NCBI GenBank assembly: GCA_022702545.1
Contig: JAHRBC010000001.1
Coordinates: forward strand, 9,052,001-9,116,000
Length of the DNA: 64,000 bases
Origin: Phycomyces nitens
Taxonomy: Eukaryota; Mucoromycota; Mucoromycetes; Mucorales; Phycomycetaceae
Direction of reading: 5' to 3'
In this document: positions 47,701 to 60,216 of the stretch, piece by piece
Layout of the letters: each line of letters begins with the position of its first letter
Position numbering within the stretch: the stretch's first letter is position 1
Made by a program: the position numbers and the translations under genes
The notes under the pieces: model-generated
Database searches by the model: none
Told to the model about the DNA's origin: nothing
The model's input: only the letters and a program-made list of their open reading frames with translations

Positions 47701-47783
47701 GAAGTGTGTGGGTGGGTTTGGTCAATAAGGCCAAGTACTTGTGTTGGGCTTGGCAGTGTGGTTAGACACTGGCTAGCAGACAT
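42417..47783 (-). CDS. NTE1: Lysophospholipase NTE1 (neuropathy target esterase family)
   Basis: Six exons: 47783..44987, 44925..44728, 44641..43869, 43807..43536, 43476..43196 and 43096..42417; 1666 residues. N-terminal hydrophobic segments include [17 protein letters not shown] and [18 protein letters not shown] (ER anchoring). Cyclic-nucleotide-binding-like domains follow (near [24 protein letters not shown], and [20 protein letters not shown]), separated by Ser/Gln-rich low-complexity linkers. The C-terminal patatin domain has [20 protein letters not shown] (oxyanion loop), GGTSIGSF (Ser of GxSxG) and [12 protein letters not shown] (catalytic Asp). The enzyme deacylates phosphatidylcholine and lysophosphatidylcholine at the ER. 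The start MSASQCLTT was chosen over an upstream ATG (47879) that adds an unusual hydrophobic leader. Confidence 0.95.
44682..44712 (+). repeat. (GT)n microsatellite inside NTE1 intron 2
   Basis: About 15 GT units (read as AC on the coding strand) fill the 5' part of the 86-nt second intron, between the donor at 44727 and the branch region. Length variation here could alter splicing and makes a useful marker. Confidence 0.9.
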
Positions 47784-48234
47784 TCGGGGAGGATCTGATG
47801 GTAGGGTTGGAGAAAAGAGGTATAAAGAGAGAGGAAAATAAAGCGACGAGAAATAATAAAGCGAGTCGAGTTTAAGCACAAATGCAGCCTTTTTTTAATA
47901 ATACGTCATGTTGAAGAATAGGAATTTAAATTCTGCAAGTCAAAATCAGGTACAGCTTGTGACAACATTTCTTTTTTTACAAGACACAAATGCACAGACA
48001 AATTTCCATTTATTTATATTTTTATACTGAAAACGGCCATTGAAACCTCCCAGATCAGGACAATGGGTGGTTCCAAAGAAGTAATTGAAATTAATGGTTT
48101 ATTGGCAATTGACTTGAAAGAATAGCTAGATAGACTTCACAGACAGAAAAAAAAAGAAAATATTGGATTACACAATGACAAGACGCAAGACGTTGGTAAT
48201 AGTCTTCTGTGAAGAAGGACTCGAGGTCCAGTTG

Positions 48235-48783
48235 TTAGTCAGTTACTTCGATGGCACTAGGGAAGGGAGGAAGGGGAGGGTTAGCAGGGAAGGGAGGAAG
48301 AGGAGCAGGTCCACCGCCGGGACTGGGGAAGGGAGGAAGGGGAGGGTTGGCAGGGAAGGGAGGAAGAGGAGCAGTTCCACCACCGGGACTGGGGAATGGG
48401 GGAAGAGGAGGGTTGGCAGGGAATGGAGGCAGAGGTGAAGCTCCACCACCGGGACTGGGGAATGGGGGAAGAGGAGGGTTGGCAGGGAAGGGAGGCAACG
48501 GAGGTGCGCCTTGGAGTGGCTGGAATACATTGTTACTGAGTTGGGCACTACTAACATTAAAAGCACAGGTTAGGTGATCAAAGCGCTCTTTCTGAATTCC
48601 AACAAAACTCAATTTGCCCACAACTTACGGGTATGCACTGGGAAGCACAATCTTTGCAGTAGGAGGGACTGCAGTTACACCAGAAACAAGTTCATTTGAG
48701 CCCTCTTGTCTTTTGACAGGAAGAGAAGATATCTGCAAAGCTCCCAAGAAGAGGCAGAGGGTAGTAACCAAGACAGTCTTCAT
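48235..48783 (-). CDS. Secreted proline-rich tandem-repeat protein
   Basis: Two exons, 48783..48629 and 48550..48235, joined across a 78-nt intron in phase 2; 156 residues. A signal peptide is clear (MKTVLVTTLCLFLGALQ), followed by a dibasic LPVKRQ site suited to Kex2 cleavage, a short Val/Thr-rich spacer, then four tandem 22-residue repeats of the form PLPPFPANPPLPPFPSPGGG plus two variable residues (AS, TA, PA), ending SAIEVTD. Each repeat is itself a doubled PLPPFP unit. It should be an extended, polyproline-rich secreted or wall protein. No family is recognised. The opposite strand is also open (Gly/Arg-rich) because of the repeat composition; that reading lacks a signal or start context. 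Confidence 0.75.
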
Positions 48784-49326
48784 GTAAAAAGAGTAGAGTA
48801 TCAAAGGAAGATGATGGTCGATCTATTGGGTTGGTTTTCAAGCAATTTATACTCTTGTCAGTTTGTTGGTCTCACTTGGTTTCTACTGAATACCAATTGA
48901 GACCTTGTTCTTTATGGTTGTATATCACAGTATGATATACCACTTTATGGATACGCATTTATTATTATAATAACAACAACAATAACAAAAGAGATAAACC
49001 TAATTATCTTGAATATACCTTGTCAATTCACCATCTAGATATACTTTATCGACACTTTTGTAATGATTGACTTTTATTTATTACAAACACTGCATGACCA
49101 TTAAAATGCCAGTAAACCAGCTTACACAGCATTTAATGTATTTCAATCCCACGACGTTTATCATCTTGTATAGACAGATGGCTTGGCATGTTTCGTCTAT
49201 CTTTATCCAATAAAGAAATGATGAATTGTTAGATATCTATCTAGAGCTAATATAACACTCTTCATTTCTATGAAAAAGGTGGAATGAAATAGTCGAGTGT
49301 TGAATCTAAAAAAGTGTCCCCTTTTT
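48784..49326. other. Intergenic between secreted protein and HMG gene
   Basis: Promoter side of the secreted-protein gene and 3' flank of the HMG-box gene. AT-rich with an ATA/ACA-type repeat near 48961-48990. No coding signal. Confidence 0.5.
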
Positions 49327-50618
49327 TCACTGTTTGAAATAATAGGGCAAAGGTTCGTCTACGGTATATCCCAGATGCCATTGGCCTTGCTCAGACCAAT
49401 GAGGCTGTGATAATTCCTCAAACTCTTTGTTCTCACGAAGCAATGAACCAAATGCCATTGGATCATTCGTGGCATTCTGATAAACTGAGCTCAGAGACGA
49501 AGCTGAACCTGGCGATTGATGGGTGTCACTCAATTGAGCAGGTGTTTCGTGGCCAAGGTAATTGAGCTCGGTTGGTGATGGAATAGATGGCAAGGTGAAG
49601 TTGGATTGGGGTTCACTTTGAGATACAGAAGATCCATAATAAAGAGAAGGCAATTGATTCTGCTGATATGTTTGCTGGTTGCAGCTGTTTTGTTGGTGCT
49701 GATTGTCTATCTGTCGAAGATCCTGCCGATTCTGATTCTGATTCTGATTTTGATTCTGGTTTTGGTTTTGGTTCTGATTCTGGTTTTGGTTCTGGTGGTT
49801 GAATATGTATTGTTGCTGGGATAAAAGAGGCTCATTCATATTTGGTTGCAAATAAGAAGATTGGTAGGGGAAAAAGGAAGGCGACCATGCGTTGTTTTGG
49901 CTGCTTTCGACCACAGGAGCATCCAGACTTGGGTAGAGACCAAAGTTTACATTGCTCTGAGGATAATTGATAGCTTCATACGAAACCGCATCAATTAAAC
50001 CCTGGCTCATTGTATTGATGGAGGCTTGGTTGAGACTTGGGGCACAACGGGAGTTCTTTAGAGTATTGTAGGCAGATTGCATTGCCAGTTCTTCAGAAGA
50101 TTCTCGGCCTCCTTCTGGTTTCTTTACAGAAGTAGTGGTAGTCTTCTTTCGAGGCTTATACTTGTAGTCTGGATATCTAATGATCCAGAGCATGTCATTA
50201 GACTATTGTCATAAAGAGTATAAAGCTATTGTGTTTTGGGTTTCCTGTATACTTACAATAATGAATGTTCGTGTTTTGCATTGGCTGCCACTCGCTTGTA
50301 AAGCTTTTTTTCCTCTGGAGTTTCATTATGCCACCACTTGGCAATAACTTTTGAGATATCACGATGATTGGCACCAGGACAATACGCTGCAACCTCTTTT
50401 TGTTTGGCAAGACGATAGGCCAAAAAGCAGTTCATTGGTCTTGGGATGTGATGCGGCTTACGCTTGCGAATACGTGAGGGTCTTGACCGGCCGACTGGAC
50501 GAGACAATTGAGCAAGATCGATCATGTCCTTGACTTTTTCTGGATCATTAGTAACCGAGTCTGATCTGAACTCAATCGATGGTTCAGGAAACACAGTGTT
50601 TAGGATCTCTTGCTTCAT
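49327..50618 (-). CDS. HMG-box (MATA_HMG-type) transcription factor
   Basis: Two exons, 50618..50257 and 50176..49327, with an 80-nt intron placed inside the HMG box; 403 residues. The box spans residues about 57-130: PHHIPRPMNCFLAYRLAKQK, NHRDISKVIAKWWHNETPEE, KKLYKRVAANAKHEHSLLYP, then DYKYKPRKK, a basic tail typical of sequence-specific MATA_HMG proteins. The C-terminal region is Gln/Asn-rich with an (NQ)n run of about 12 dipeptides, then Ser/Pro-rich, likely an activation region. No helicase or triose-phosphate transporter neighbours are present, so this is not the Mucorales sex locus (SexM/SexP). The target genes are unknown. Confidence 0.85.
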
Positions 50619-51586
50619 TTATTTAGTACAGTGAAAGGAAAGAAAGGAATGAAGGTGTGAGGGTGAGGATACTGAAGAAGATGAAAGGTTAAAGCTGAAA
50701 ATATGGTGCAGCTATTTATGCAAGATATATAAATGTATAAATGTATACGTGTAGAGGGTGTGGCGGTGGTTCTGGCTATAGCGATGGGATGTGTAATTTG
50801 GGGTTTGGTATCCAAGACATACAAATGACAAGTCAAAAGAAGGACCTCGTTTAGTTGACAAAGAGCAGAATGGAATAAAAACTTTGTGTGTAGAGAACAT
50901 CAATTGTAATTACATTGTTGTCTTTTACTAAAAAAGCACTCAATGGATTCTGGGAGATCTGGGTTTATTAATATAAAGAAGTCGAATTATTTGGAAACAA
51001 TGAAAATTGTACCCTTGCAAAAGGCGCGTTTCTAGAGATGTGTTGGCTTTGTTCCATTGAGAACCACTTGTAATGGTCTTTATATTCTCAAATGAGATTG
51101 ACGGGCTGAATTAGCTAAAGTAAGATATAAAAAAAAAGAATGCAACAAGGCTGTAGGTATTCAAAGGGGCCTCAATATACAATATTTACAATCTTCTTCT
51201 TCTTCCTTTCTGGCCATGTTAATTCAAAGGATCCATTGTCAATCTTAATGTATATAAATATATAAATAAATATACAGTTGATACACAATGGAACACGAAT
51301 AGAATGCTCGATATACCATCAAATGGAAACCAATTCTGTGTATCCAGTAGCAATAGATATAAATGTATATCTGCTCTCGAGCACTATTACAAGTATGAAG
51401 ATCTTTTTTTTTTTTTTAGAAATTCAAGCATGAAAATCTGCCAATATATTTTATACATTGGATTCCAATCGTAATGAAAAGCCACATGTCCTCAAAAGTT
51501 ATGTGACTCAAAGTCTGATACATATATTTATTTTGAACCTGTCAGGCAAAAAGAAGTGGTCAGAGTTTGTAAAGAAGTCATCGGCC
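50619..51586. other. Intergenic; leader of the SUMO-ligase gene
   Basis: No gene is supported. It has AT-rich tracts (TATATAAATATATAAATAAATATA near 51250), a poly-T run at about 51404-51418, and an in-frame open extension of the downstream gene from 51458 that could be part of its N-terminus. Confidence 0.45.
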
Positions 51587-53580
51587 ATGAATACACCATT
51601 GTACCATAAACGAAAGTTGAGATCTACTCAACACATCCTAACAATGAATCAGATCAAGGAGATTGGTAAACTTATTAACCTCTCCACAAGAAATGCAGTA
51701 GAATTACTCATGGTAATGAGATTTGATGTTAAAGCAGATTCACCTTTTCTTTCTTTCCTTTTTTTTGAGATTAAATGAATTTCTCATCTAATTATCTTTT
51801 TTTTTTCTTCGTCTATTTCTCTCGTCAATGTATAAAATATGCGTGTGTACACATTTATAGACACCTGCAAAACTTTTTTTGTTGAAAAAACCAATCCTTG
51901 CAAAAATCCAAACATATTTGATTGAGAATGGGTTGACTAATGAGAGGATTCCGGGTAGAAATACTCTAATCGCTGATCATGCCCGAAAGTTGATCGAGAT
52001 CATCTATCCTGGGTACCCTGCCGGAAGAGCAAGAGAGATTGGGTTCAAGGAAGAACGTCAAGGGTATGTTTTTGTTTTGTTTAAAAGAGGAAAAAAATCA
52101 GGACACTACTATATAGAGTCTTTTTATAACTATATATATATAAAAAAGATATTCAAGAATGAAAGTAAAACGATCCAAACCAAACCAAAAATAGACCAAG
52201 AAGAGCTCGTGAACAAGAATGCGTGGCGTACGACCATTTATTTACAAGCGACCTGTTTGAGCGTCAGGAAGAAGTATTGCGAGTGAACTTGAATTGGAAA
52301 GAAGTTGGACATACGGCAACCGCATGTTTCCCGGCAGAAAGACTGGTCAAGACCGGGGTTCTGCACAAGAAAGTCAAAAGAGATCTAAGGCTTCACATGT
52401 ATTTCTGGCTATCAGCACGATTGGTACTCAAGCCAGAATTAGAATCGTTTAGTATCAATGGAGAATCTGCCTGGGTGGAAGAAGACACAGTGAGTTGAAG
52501 TTTGGAAATCAGAAAAAGGTGCAACTGCTTACTCTGGACATGGATATATTGCATTGGAAAGAAATCAATGGACGAAGGGTTTCAGCATATCGATATCACT
52601 GACAAGGTGGATTGGGATGCATTCCCGGAAGACAAGGTCTCTGAAAACATTGTGCTGGATTTTGAGTTTGTGGGACGAGTACCTCCACTGAAGCACATTA
52701 CCATATGCACAACATGGAGAAAAACTACAGAAGAGGTATTGATTTGCTATGTGAATGTAACCTATACATCCCTGCCTTTTTCCGTGTGTTCTAAAGCGAG
52801 TTCTTTTGGGTCTATTGTTTGATAGCTACTGAGCCAGACTTATATGAATAGTGCTACTGGGCTGATATCCAGAGCAATGGAAACCAGCCAGAATATTGAT
52901 GAGACACAAAGAAAGGCAATAGGGATCCTATCCAGGTACCCATTAAAGGAACGAAGCGAGGTGGAAAAGGCACAGGATATCTATATGTCCTGTGCAGACA
53001 TCTTCTCTGGATCATGGACTCGTGAGTACAGACGCTTTGGTATCCATTGTACTCAATTGGTTTGTATTCTGTAGAGCACTGGTCAGAGAATGGAGGTGAG
53101 GATGATGACATTGTTATTGGGGATGAGTTTGTGTCTGCAATGGATCCAATCTTGCTTTCACGTATGGAACATCCTGCTCGGGGTATATACTGTACCCATG
53201 CAGCCTGTTTCGATGCCATCGTATTCTATAGCTTGGTAACTAGAATGAAGGCCTGGAAATGTCCCCATTGTTTTATCCAAATTAAAGGGATCCAGGTAAG
53301 TAACAAAGAAGGAGAGGGGGTAAAAAATATATATAACTGGGTACTGAGATAAAAATAGGAGCTCTATATTGACTATGCCATGAAGGGAGCATTGATGAAA
53401 TATCCAGATACCGAGAGATTGGTACTGTGTGGCGGAGAATATCTTGCAGATGTCGATATCTCGGTCTCCAAGACCAGTGCCAGTCTTGAAGATCAGGATT
53501 CATCAGACGATTTATCAGACGATTCATATGAGGACCGTGCTTCAAAGAGACCACGGCGGGCAAGTGTAATTATTGTCTAA
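51587..53580 (+). CDS. PIAS/SIZ-type SUMO E3 ligase (SP-RING)
   Basis: Predicted exons: 51587..51712, 51861..52063, 52195..52489, 52562..52735, 52826..53021, 53075..53295 and 53359..53580; 478 residues. The diagnostic block is the SP-RING: SAMDPILLSRMEHPARGIYC, then THAACFDAIVFYSL, then WKCPHCFIQIKGIQ, with the Cys-His-Cys-Cys zinc ligands. Upstream, VLRVNLNWKEVG through HMYFWLSARLVLKP may be the PINIT domain. An N-terminal SAP domain is not clearly seen. The C-terminus is acidic (DSSDDLSDDSYED) before RASKRPRRASVIIV, where a hydrophobic patch (VIIV) resembles a SUMO-interacting motif. The role is to promote SUMO transfer from UBC9 to nuclear substrates. The start and the acceptor at 52194 or 52200 are uncertain. 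Confidence 0.8.
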
Positions 53581-54374
53581 TGATATCTTTATGAAAACAT
53601 TAAAAGGTGAAGAATAAAGGGTTCTGCCTTGACCACACAAACCCAAAGTGGAGATTAGACGAAATATGCTTGTGGAATTATAGATGGTCCTGGCACGGGT
53701 TCTGTGACACAAAGATGTTGATTTCCAAGGAAAAAAAAGTAAAACATAGAGGGTCTAATAGAAATGGTAAATATATATCCTGGGCAATAGTATCAGAGAC
53801 GTTAAAATAAATATTAGTATTTCTTTGTTATATTTGTACCCGAGGTCTCTATAGAATTTTCAAAAGATTTGTATTGTCAAGAATAACAAATGAAAGTCCA
53901 AATAAACTCTATAGATTAGATTTTGTACAATCACCATTGAGGCGCCGTTTATAATATGGCGCTCTAATAAATGACCGATAGATTCTTGCGCAATTCCAGC
54001 GCAATAATTGTCCAAAAGTGTTTTTCTATATACTGGCAATATTGTAACCAAGCAAGTACATCTTTATGTTTTTAAATTACCACGGCCTGATGATATTAAA
54101 CCTTTTTTTCTTTCTCTCTTTCTTGTAGACAATGGGTCTCTTTATAGTTTTGATAAAGGAAAACCTCTATAGTGAATCTTTTGTCGTCTGAATGTTCTTG
54201 CTGATTTATAATAGCGCAATCTCCGAACCGTCTACTTGAAGTAACGCAGATAATTCTTTTTAAAAAACAGTACCTATTTTGTTTTTGTTTTGGGATGTTC
54301 GTGGTTGCAACTTCTCTTTGACCAGGCACATTCACTATTTTTGTTTGTTTGTTAATAAAGAAATAGAAATAGAA
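53581..54374. other. Intergenic, no gene seen
   Basis: Short low-complexity frames only. A near-palindromic GCGCC/GGCGC pair at about 53941-53961 stands out in otherwise AT-rich DNA. The leader before 54375 is AT-rich (AATAGAAATAGAA). Confidence 0.45.
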
Positions 54375-55081
54375 ATGAAGCTGTTTAAATCCATTCACAA
54401 CTTCAACTACGAATGGAGTCTGGTCTCGGCAGCCAACTGGCAAAAGTATCCAAATGAAAACTGCCCTCATGTCCAACATGTCGATGTCCTCAATCGATTC
54501 GTTGACCCTGAAACCGGAAAACTGACCACCGAGCGCATCATTACTGTAGACCAGAAGGTGCCCTCTCTCTTGCGTCGGGTAAGAATCAGTCTGGCCCCAT
54601 AATAGCCCTGTACTGATTTAATTGTATATTTGAATTTATAAAGATTCTTGGTGCAGACACTACACAATATGTCCATGAAACATCGACAATTGACCCAAAG
54701 ACAAAGACCCTGAGCATGAAGAGCAGAAATCTGACTCTCTCCAACCTATTGACGATTGAAGAAACGATTGAATATACCGAGCACCCTGAGGATTCTCAAC
54801 AGTAAGCACTTGTAACTGTTGTAGACCATAAATCCGGATCAACCTAATCTGTGTATGAAATCCAAAAAAAAACTTTCTCTAGAACTCAGTTCACCCAACA
54901 GGCAGCTATTTCTGCCGGTAGTCTGGTTGCCCGTTGGTCTGGAATCGTAGAAGAGTTGTCCTTGAAGAGGTTCAAAGACAATGCAGCGGTTGGCAGAGAG
55001 GGTTTCTGCAAAGTATTGGAGCGATTTGTTGTGATGGCCGAAGCACAGCACAAGCCATCTACAGCCGACACGACAAGCTAA
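54375..55081 (+). CDS. PRELI/UPS-family mitochondrial lipid-transfer protein
   Basis: Three exons: 54375..54578, 54644..54801 and 54883..55081; 186 residues, the normal length. The PRELI/MSF1 domain covers nearly the whole protein: MKLFKSIHNFNYEWSLVSAA, NWQKYPNENCPHVQHVDVL, a strand-rich core with TERIITVDQ and PSLLRR, then LSMKSRNLTLSNLLTIEE, and a C-terminal helix with EELSLKRFKDNAAVGREGF. Family members (yeast Ups1/Ups2/Ups3, animal PRELID and SLMO) pair with Mdm35/TRIAP1 in the mitochondrial intermembrane space and carry phosphatidic acid or phosphatidylserine between membranes for cardiolipin and PE synthesis. The exact subfamily cannot be fixed by eye. Confidence 0.92.
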
Positions 55082-55794
55082 ATATATATATATACAAGCA
55101 CATAATTTGCACATGTCAAATCTAACCCAAAAATCCATCTTTCCCTTTGCCCAACCCATTTACCACCACGAAAAAGAAAAAGAAAAAAGAAAAGAAAAGA
55201 ATCAAGATCACTTGGATAGTACTTTTTATTGCCTCCCCCTCCCTTCCCCCTTCCTTCCCTTCCTCCCTTCCTCTATCTCTCCTCCTTCATCATACAGCAT
55301 TCACCTTTCATTTCTACTCCAAAAAAAAAGACAATCATCAATCTACACTGTATTTCACAAGAGTTGCAACATTATAGAAATAAATCCTCTGGACAATCCC
55401 AAACCAGATTCAATCAAGTCAAAAGTATCTTGGTGATTATACGTGTCTAAAAAAGGAAATATATTGGGATTTCAAGTGTTACACCCATTGTATATTTGAT
55501 AGATCCACCATCAAGAAAGGGAAAAAGCAAGAACAGTAAACCACAGTGGTAGATTTACGTGTCGAATATTTATTTTACCTACAATAATACATTTACAGGC
55601 ATCACAAACACCAAATGTATAAATACATATGCATATTCTCTTTCTTTACCCCCTTTTTTTTTCCTTCTTCTTCAAATGTATATAAATACATTTATATATA
55701 TATCTCTTCTTTTTTACTTTTTATCGATATCATTTTTACTGCTATTGTTGCTGTATTGAGTGTGTAGGAGTGTGTATGTGCGTGTGTATTGATT
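55082..55794. other. Intergenic with pyrimidine-rich leader
   Basis: Non-coding. A C/T-rich stretch (about 55233-55285) and AT-rich runs lie in the 3' flank of the PRELI gene. A further T/C-rich stretch (about 55636-55675) and a TATATATAT tract near 55693 precede the mannosyltransferase ATG. Confidence 0.5.
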
Positions 55795-56894
<1,100 letters not shown>

Positions 56895-58365
56895 TACATA
56901 GTTGGGCTCTTTATGTAGAATACCATATATTATTAATATTCATTTATCATTTATAATTTACGCAAAGAAAAAAATCATGAGAATTAACAATAAAAATTAT
57001 GTTGTTATTTAAAATAACTTTGGAGATACAGCTAGGTAAAGAAGGATGATTCATGTTTGTGAATATTGGAATTGGCATTGGTTTAGCAATAATAATAATA
57101 TGATTTTGATTCCCTACACCACAGTCACAAAGTAAGTGGATGGTGAATAAATTGAAAGTAAATAAATAATAAAGAAATATTTTGGCTTTGAATATTATTT
57201 TCCTTTAATAAACATCATCATCTTCATCATCTTCATCATCTTCATCTTCATCATCTTTCATCTTTTTTATTGTGAATAAATCTTTACATTTATAAAATAC
57301 ATTTATTATCCATCTATCTATACTATAGTCACTTTTCCAATCTCCCATTTTTTCTTTGCCAATGATGAATTCAACTTAGCCAAATCTGACGTAACCAGTA
57401 ATTTAATTTTGTATTAAATCATAAAAATAACCCTTGTTTCAAGTTTATTGCTTGTGAATACTGCGTGTTTATACAGTCATCATGATGATTATTGATTTTT
57501 TTACATTATTGATTTACCTGATTATATTGATTGATAAATAACAAGCTGAGAAGGACAAAGCATATTCTGATGGCATTTTATTAAGGAGATTTGAAATATC
57601 GATTTTACAAACCTGAAATTCAATTCCTTTCCTCCTCCTCCTCCCCCTTTTTTTCTTTTCATGTTTAAAAATAAATGAACGAATAAATGGCCAATATCCC
57701 ATCTATATTCAGTGGTTGCTGCAAGTGCAATAGAATGGTAGTATAGTTATTGTCTCCTTTCTTCTCAAATAAATAAACAGACAATTGCGTGATGTATTGG
57801 AAAACGGTGCTTTTTTGTTATTTTTGTTCGATTTACAAAATCTGCATTTTATTTTGAATCTATCCCATGCAATTTGGTAATTAGGCCATTGTAAAAAAAA
57901 CAATATATATATATTATATTATATTATATTATTATAATAATTGCATGCATCTATAAAATAACGGTGCCTTACAGTTGCAGATGTATATATAAATATAAAC
58001 ATATATAAATTGTTGGCCATTTCAATTCATTTTCACACATTATAATATTTTCTCAAATAAATAAACCTGGAAAATATATCCTATTTTTTTGCGATAGAAG
58101 GGGAAGAAAGGAAAAGAATCAGATGGAACAAGTTAATAAATCGATAAAGAACAAAAGGGAAAAAATGGGGTTTTGGAATAAATATAGAATATTTGAGACC
58201 CAAAGGGGAAAGCGTACAAGTCGATTTAATGAAGACAATTGAAAATATGGATATTCCACAAACGTTGTGTATTTTTTTATTTATTCATTTTCCATTAAAA
58301 AAGATATGATACAAGCATGCAATAAAGACGAATATTTACACAGATCATGAAGATCTTCTAATATT
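56895..58365. other. Intergenic, simple-sequence rich
   Basis: No gene is supported. It includes a CAT/CTT tract (about 57213-57263), a CTC/CTT-type pyrimidine run (about 57630-57658) and a TATAT/ATTAT tract (about 57903-57935). Many poly-A/T runs suggest 3' flanks and spacer DNA. Confidence 0.5.
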
Positions 58366-59205
58366 TCACACCAGTCCGTCTCTGTAAAAGAGGTTTGGAT
58401 CAGACGAAGGAGGATTGTTGATAAATGTGGTTTGTGAAAAGTCTGTTATTGATTCTGATAATACTCCTCCTACTCCTCCTGCTCCTCCTACTCCCTCTCC
58501 ACCTCCACCTCCTCCTCCTACTCCTCCTGGTGGTAGTGGTGGTTGTGATGGTTGTAATGGTTGTGATGGTTGTGGTTGTGGTGGGGATGATGATAATGAT
58601 GACGATAAATATGAAGATGATGATGGTAAATAAGTAGTAGTAGAGGAGGAGGAGGAGGAGGTCGTGGTAGTAGTATTAAGAGGGTGTTGTTGGTTTGTGG
58701 AAGGTTGGGAAAATTGATTGACATGCTGTTGGATGTATGAAACCAGGTTTTGCTTGATCTCTGTCGCTATCCTCCATTCCTCCCATACTTCTGATCTAAA
58801 GGACTCTATCCGCTCTGGCTTGACTTGCTGTCCAGCTTGCATCTTTGTAAGGACCATCAGTAGTATCTTGCAAAGTCTAGAGAACTTTCGAAAGGTATCG
58901 GCCAGGTATGTATTCACTTGCTGAATAAAGACTTCTGAGCCAAGGCGAGGGTCATGGTGCAATGCGGTTGGTTCATACACAGATATCCTTACGGCCGGAC
59001 AAATAGAGGCACTAAAGGATTCGAGTTCTTTGACGATAGCCTTGGCCTGATGGAGACAACGTGTAAACTCAATAAAGGCCCGATCGTTAAAAGACAGTCT
59101 GGAAGATGTGGTAGGGTCATGACGTGGTTGGGTCCGTGGACGGGAACTGATGCTTGATGGTTGATTTGAATTGGGCTTGGGTGGAGTATTTCGTATAAAG
59201 CTCAT
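58366..59205 (-). CDS. Hypothetical protein with helical core and low-complexity tail
   Basis: An intronless 279-residue protein. Residues 1-40 are Pro/Ser/Thr-rich. Residues about 40-165 are a compact helical core (DRAFIEFTRCLHQAKAIVKE, FIQQVNTYLADTFRKFSRLC, KILLMVLTKMQAG, FRSEVWEEWRIATEIKQNLV). Residues about 170-255 are runs of Thr, Ser, Pro and Gly encoded by triplet repeats. It ends PNLFYRDGLV. The core is non-repetitive, with amphipathic helices, so I consider the gene real. The family is unknown. Three CCAAT boxes lie about 270-320 bp upstream. Confidence 0.65.
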   Translation of the reverse strand: MSFIRNTPPKPNSNQPSSISSRPRTQPRHDPTTSSRLSFNDRAFIEFTRCLHQAKAIVKELESFSASICPAVRISVYEPTALHHDPRLGSEVFIQQVNTYLADTFRKFSRLCKILLMVLTKMQAGQQVKPERIESFRSEVWEEWRIATEIKQNLVSYIQQHVNQFSQPSTNQQHPLNTTTTTSSSSSSTTTYLPSSSSYLSSSLSSSPPQPQPSQPLQPSQPPLPPGGVGGGGGGGEGVGGAGGVGGVLSESITDFSQTTFINNPPSSDPNLFYRDGLV

Positions 59206-59461
59206 TGTGATTGTGAATGTAAAAATAAAAATAAATATAAAAATAATAAAAATAAAAATTATTATTATTATAATTATAATTATTGTGTAAATATTATAAA
59301 GAAGTACAAAGTAGAAGAAGTATAAGAGGCGAGGGAAAGAAAGAAGAGAAAGAGAGAAAAAAATAATGACACTGAGACAGAAAATTTATATATATATGTG
59401 TGTGTACATGTGTGTGAATGTGTATGAATATAAAAATATAATAAAATATTTAGTGCTTCCA
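59206..59461. other. Leader and promoter of the low-complexity gene
   Basis: AAT/ATT-rich tracts (59225-59280), a GA-rich run (59330-59360) and a (GT)n stretch near 59398. No coding feature. Confidence 0.45.
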
Positions 59462-59510
59462 GCAAGCAATTTCGCAGCCAATAAAAAGCTATGCGGTTGG
59501 CCAATCAGAA
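59462..59510. repeat. Left inverted repeat with CCAAT motifs
   Basis: Contains GCAAGCAATTTCGCAGCCAA and, after a 15-bp gap, GGCCAATCAGAAT. The same order (CAAGCAATT, CCAATA, 15 bp, GGCCAATCA) occurs in inverted orientation at 63110..63156. It also acts as the upstream region of the gene ending at 59205, with CCAAT at 59478, 59501 and 59524. Confidence 0.5.
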
Positions 59511-60024
59511 TTGATGAGAGTAACCAATCACAATCAATTTAATATTTCCAGAAATGAATGTCCCTGCGTTTATTATTATTATTATTAAAAAACTGGGAAT
59601 TGTATCGTAATTCTTGAAACTCAAATATAAAGAATGGCCATTTTTATTTAACATGAGTGCAATATTTGTGTTTATATCAAGATGATTCTAGACAAATGGA
59701 CTAGACTGTTGATACTTGCTACTCTTAAATTACGTAAAAACTGCAACCTCTGTTAATATCTTCTGCCGTGTCCAATGCTGATGTAAAAGCCAAAAGAGAG
59801 GGATTATGCGCATTGTAATATCCAAGATAAAGCTCGATTTCTCAATCTGAAAGTTGAAAAGTAAATGCAACTTTTTTTTGTTAAACATGGAAATGTCCAT
59901 TGTGTTAAAATAAAGGGTTTATAAATGGGAAAATACAGCAAACCTCCTTCTGAGCTATTTGTTCCTGACAAGTCTGTCTTTATAAAAAAGTAAAACGTTC
60001 GAGAACTTTGTAGAAAGAAAGAAA

Positions 60025-60118
60025 AAACCTCGTACTACTACCACTAGACCTACTCCAAGATCAAACAGAGCGTCTATACCAGGCGCCATCTCTGCCGCAG
60101 ATTTGATTACAATTAGCG

Positions 60119-60153
<35 letters not shown>

Positions 60154-60216
60154 AAGCCCTGCTACCAAGATAAAGGCTAATGAACCCATAAGCTCAGGAA
60201 CTGTAACAGGTTAATA
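60025..60216 (+). pseudogene. Fragment of a DDE_3-type transposase
   Basis: The plus strand reads a KPR/Thr-rich stretch, then GAISAADLITISV, a form of the DDE_3 segment usually reading LGAISxxGLIxIS. A (TAA)n tract at 60121..60150 follows, then KIKANEPISSGTVTG, matching the next DDE_3 block (GTVTGHYFxFL). No Asp or Glu catalytic residues are preserved in the readable part. It is a short, inactive relic. Confidence 0.5.

Noticed and set aside
48163..48577. Gly/Arg-rich open frames on the plus strand opposite the proline-rich gene
   Set aside because: They are a by-product of the 66-bp repeats on the other strand. They have no signal peptide, splice sites or start context, while the minus-strand gene has all three.
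49606..49824. A hydrophobic open frame opposite the Asn-Gln repeat of the HMG gene
   Set aside because: Translation of the complementary strand of the (NQ)n tract gives I/L/V runs; it is a shadow.
58425..58637. Val/Met/Leu-rich open frame opposite the low-complexity tail of the 279-aa protein
   Set aside because: It is composed entirely of triplet-repeat translation and is a shadow.
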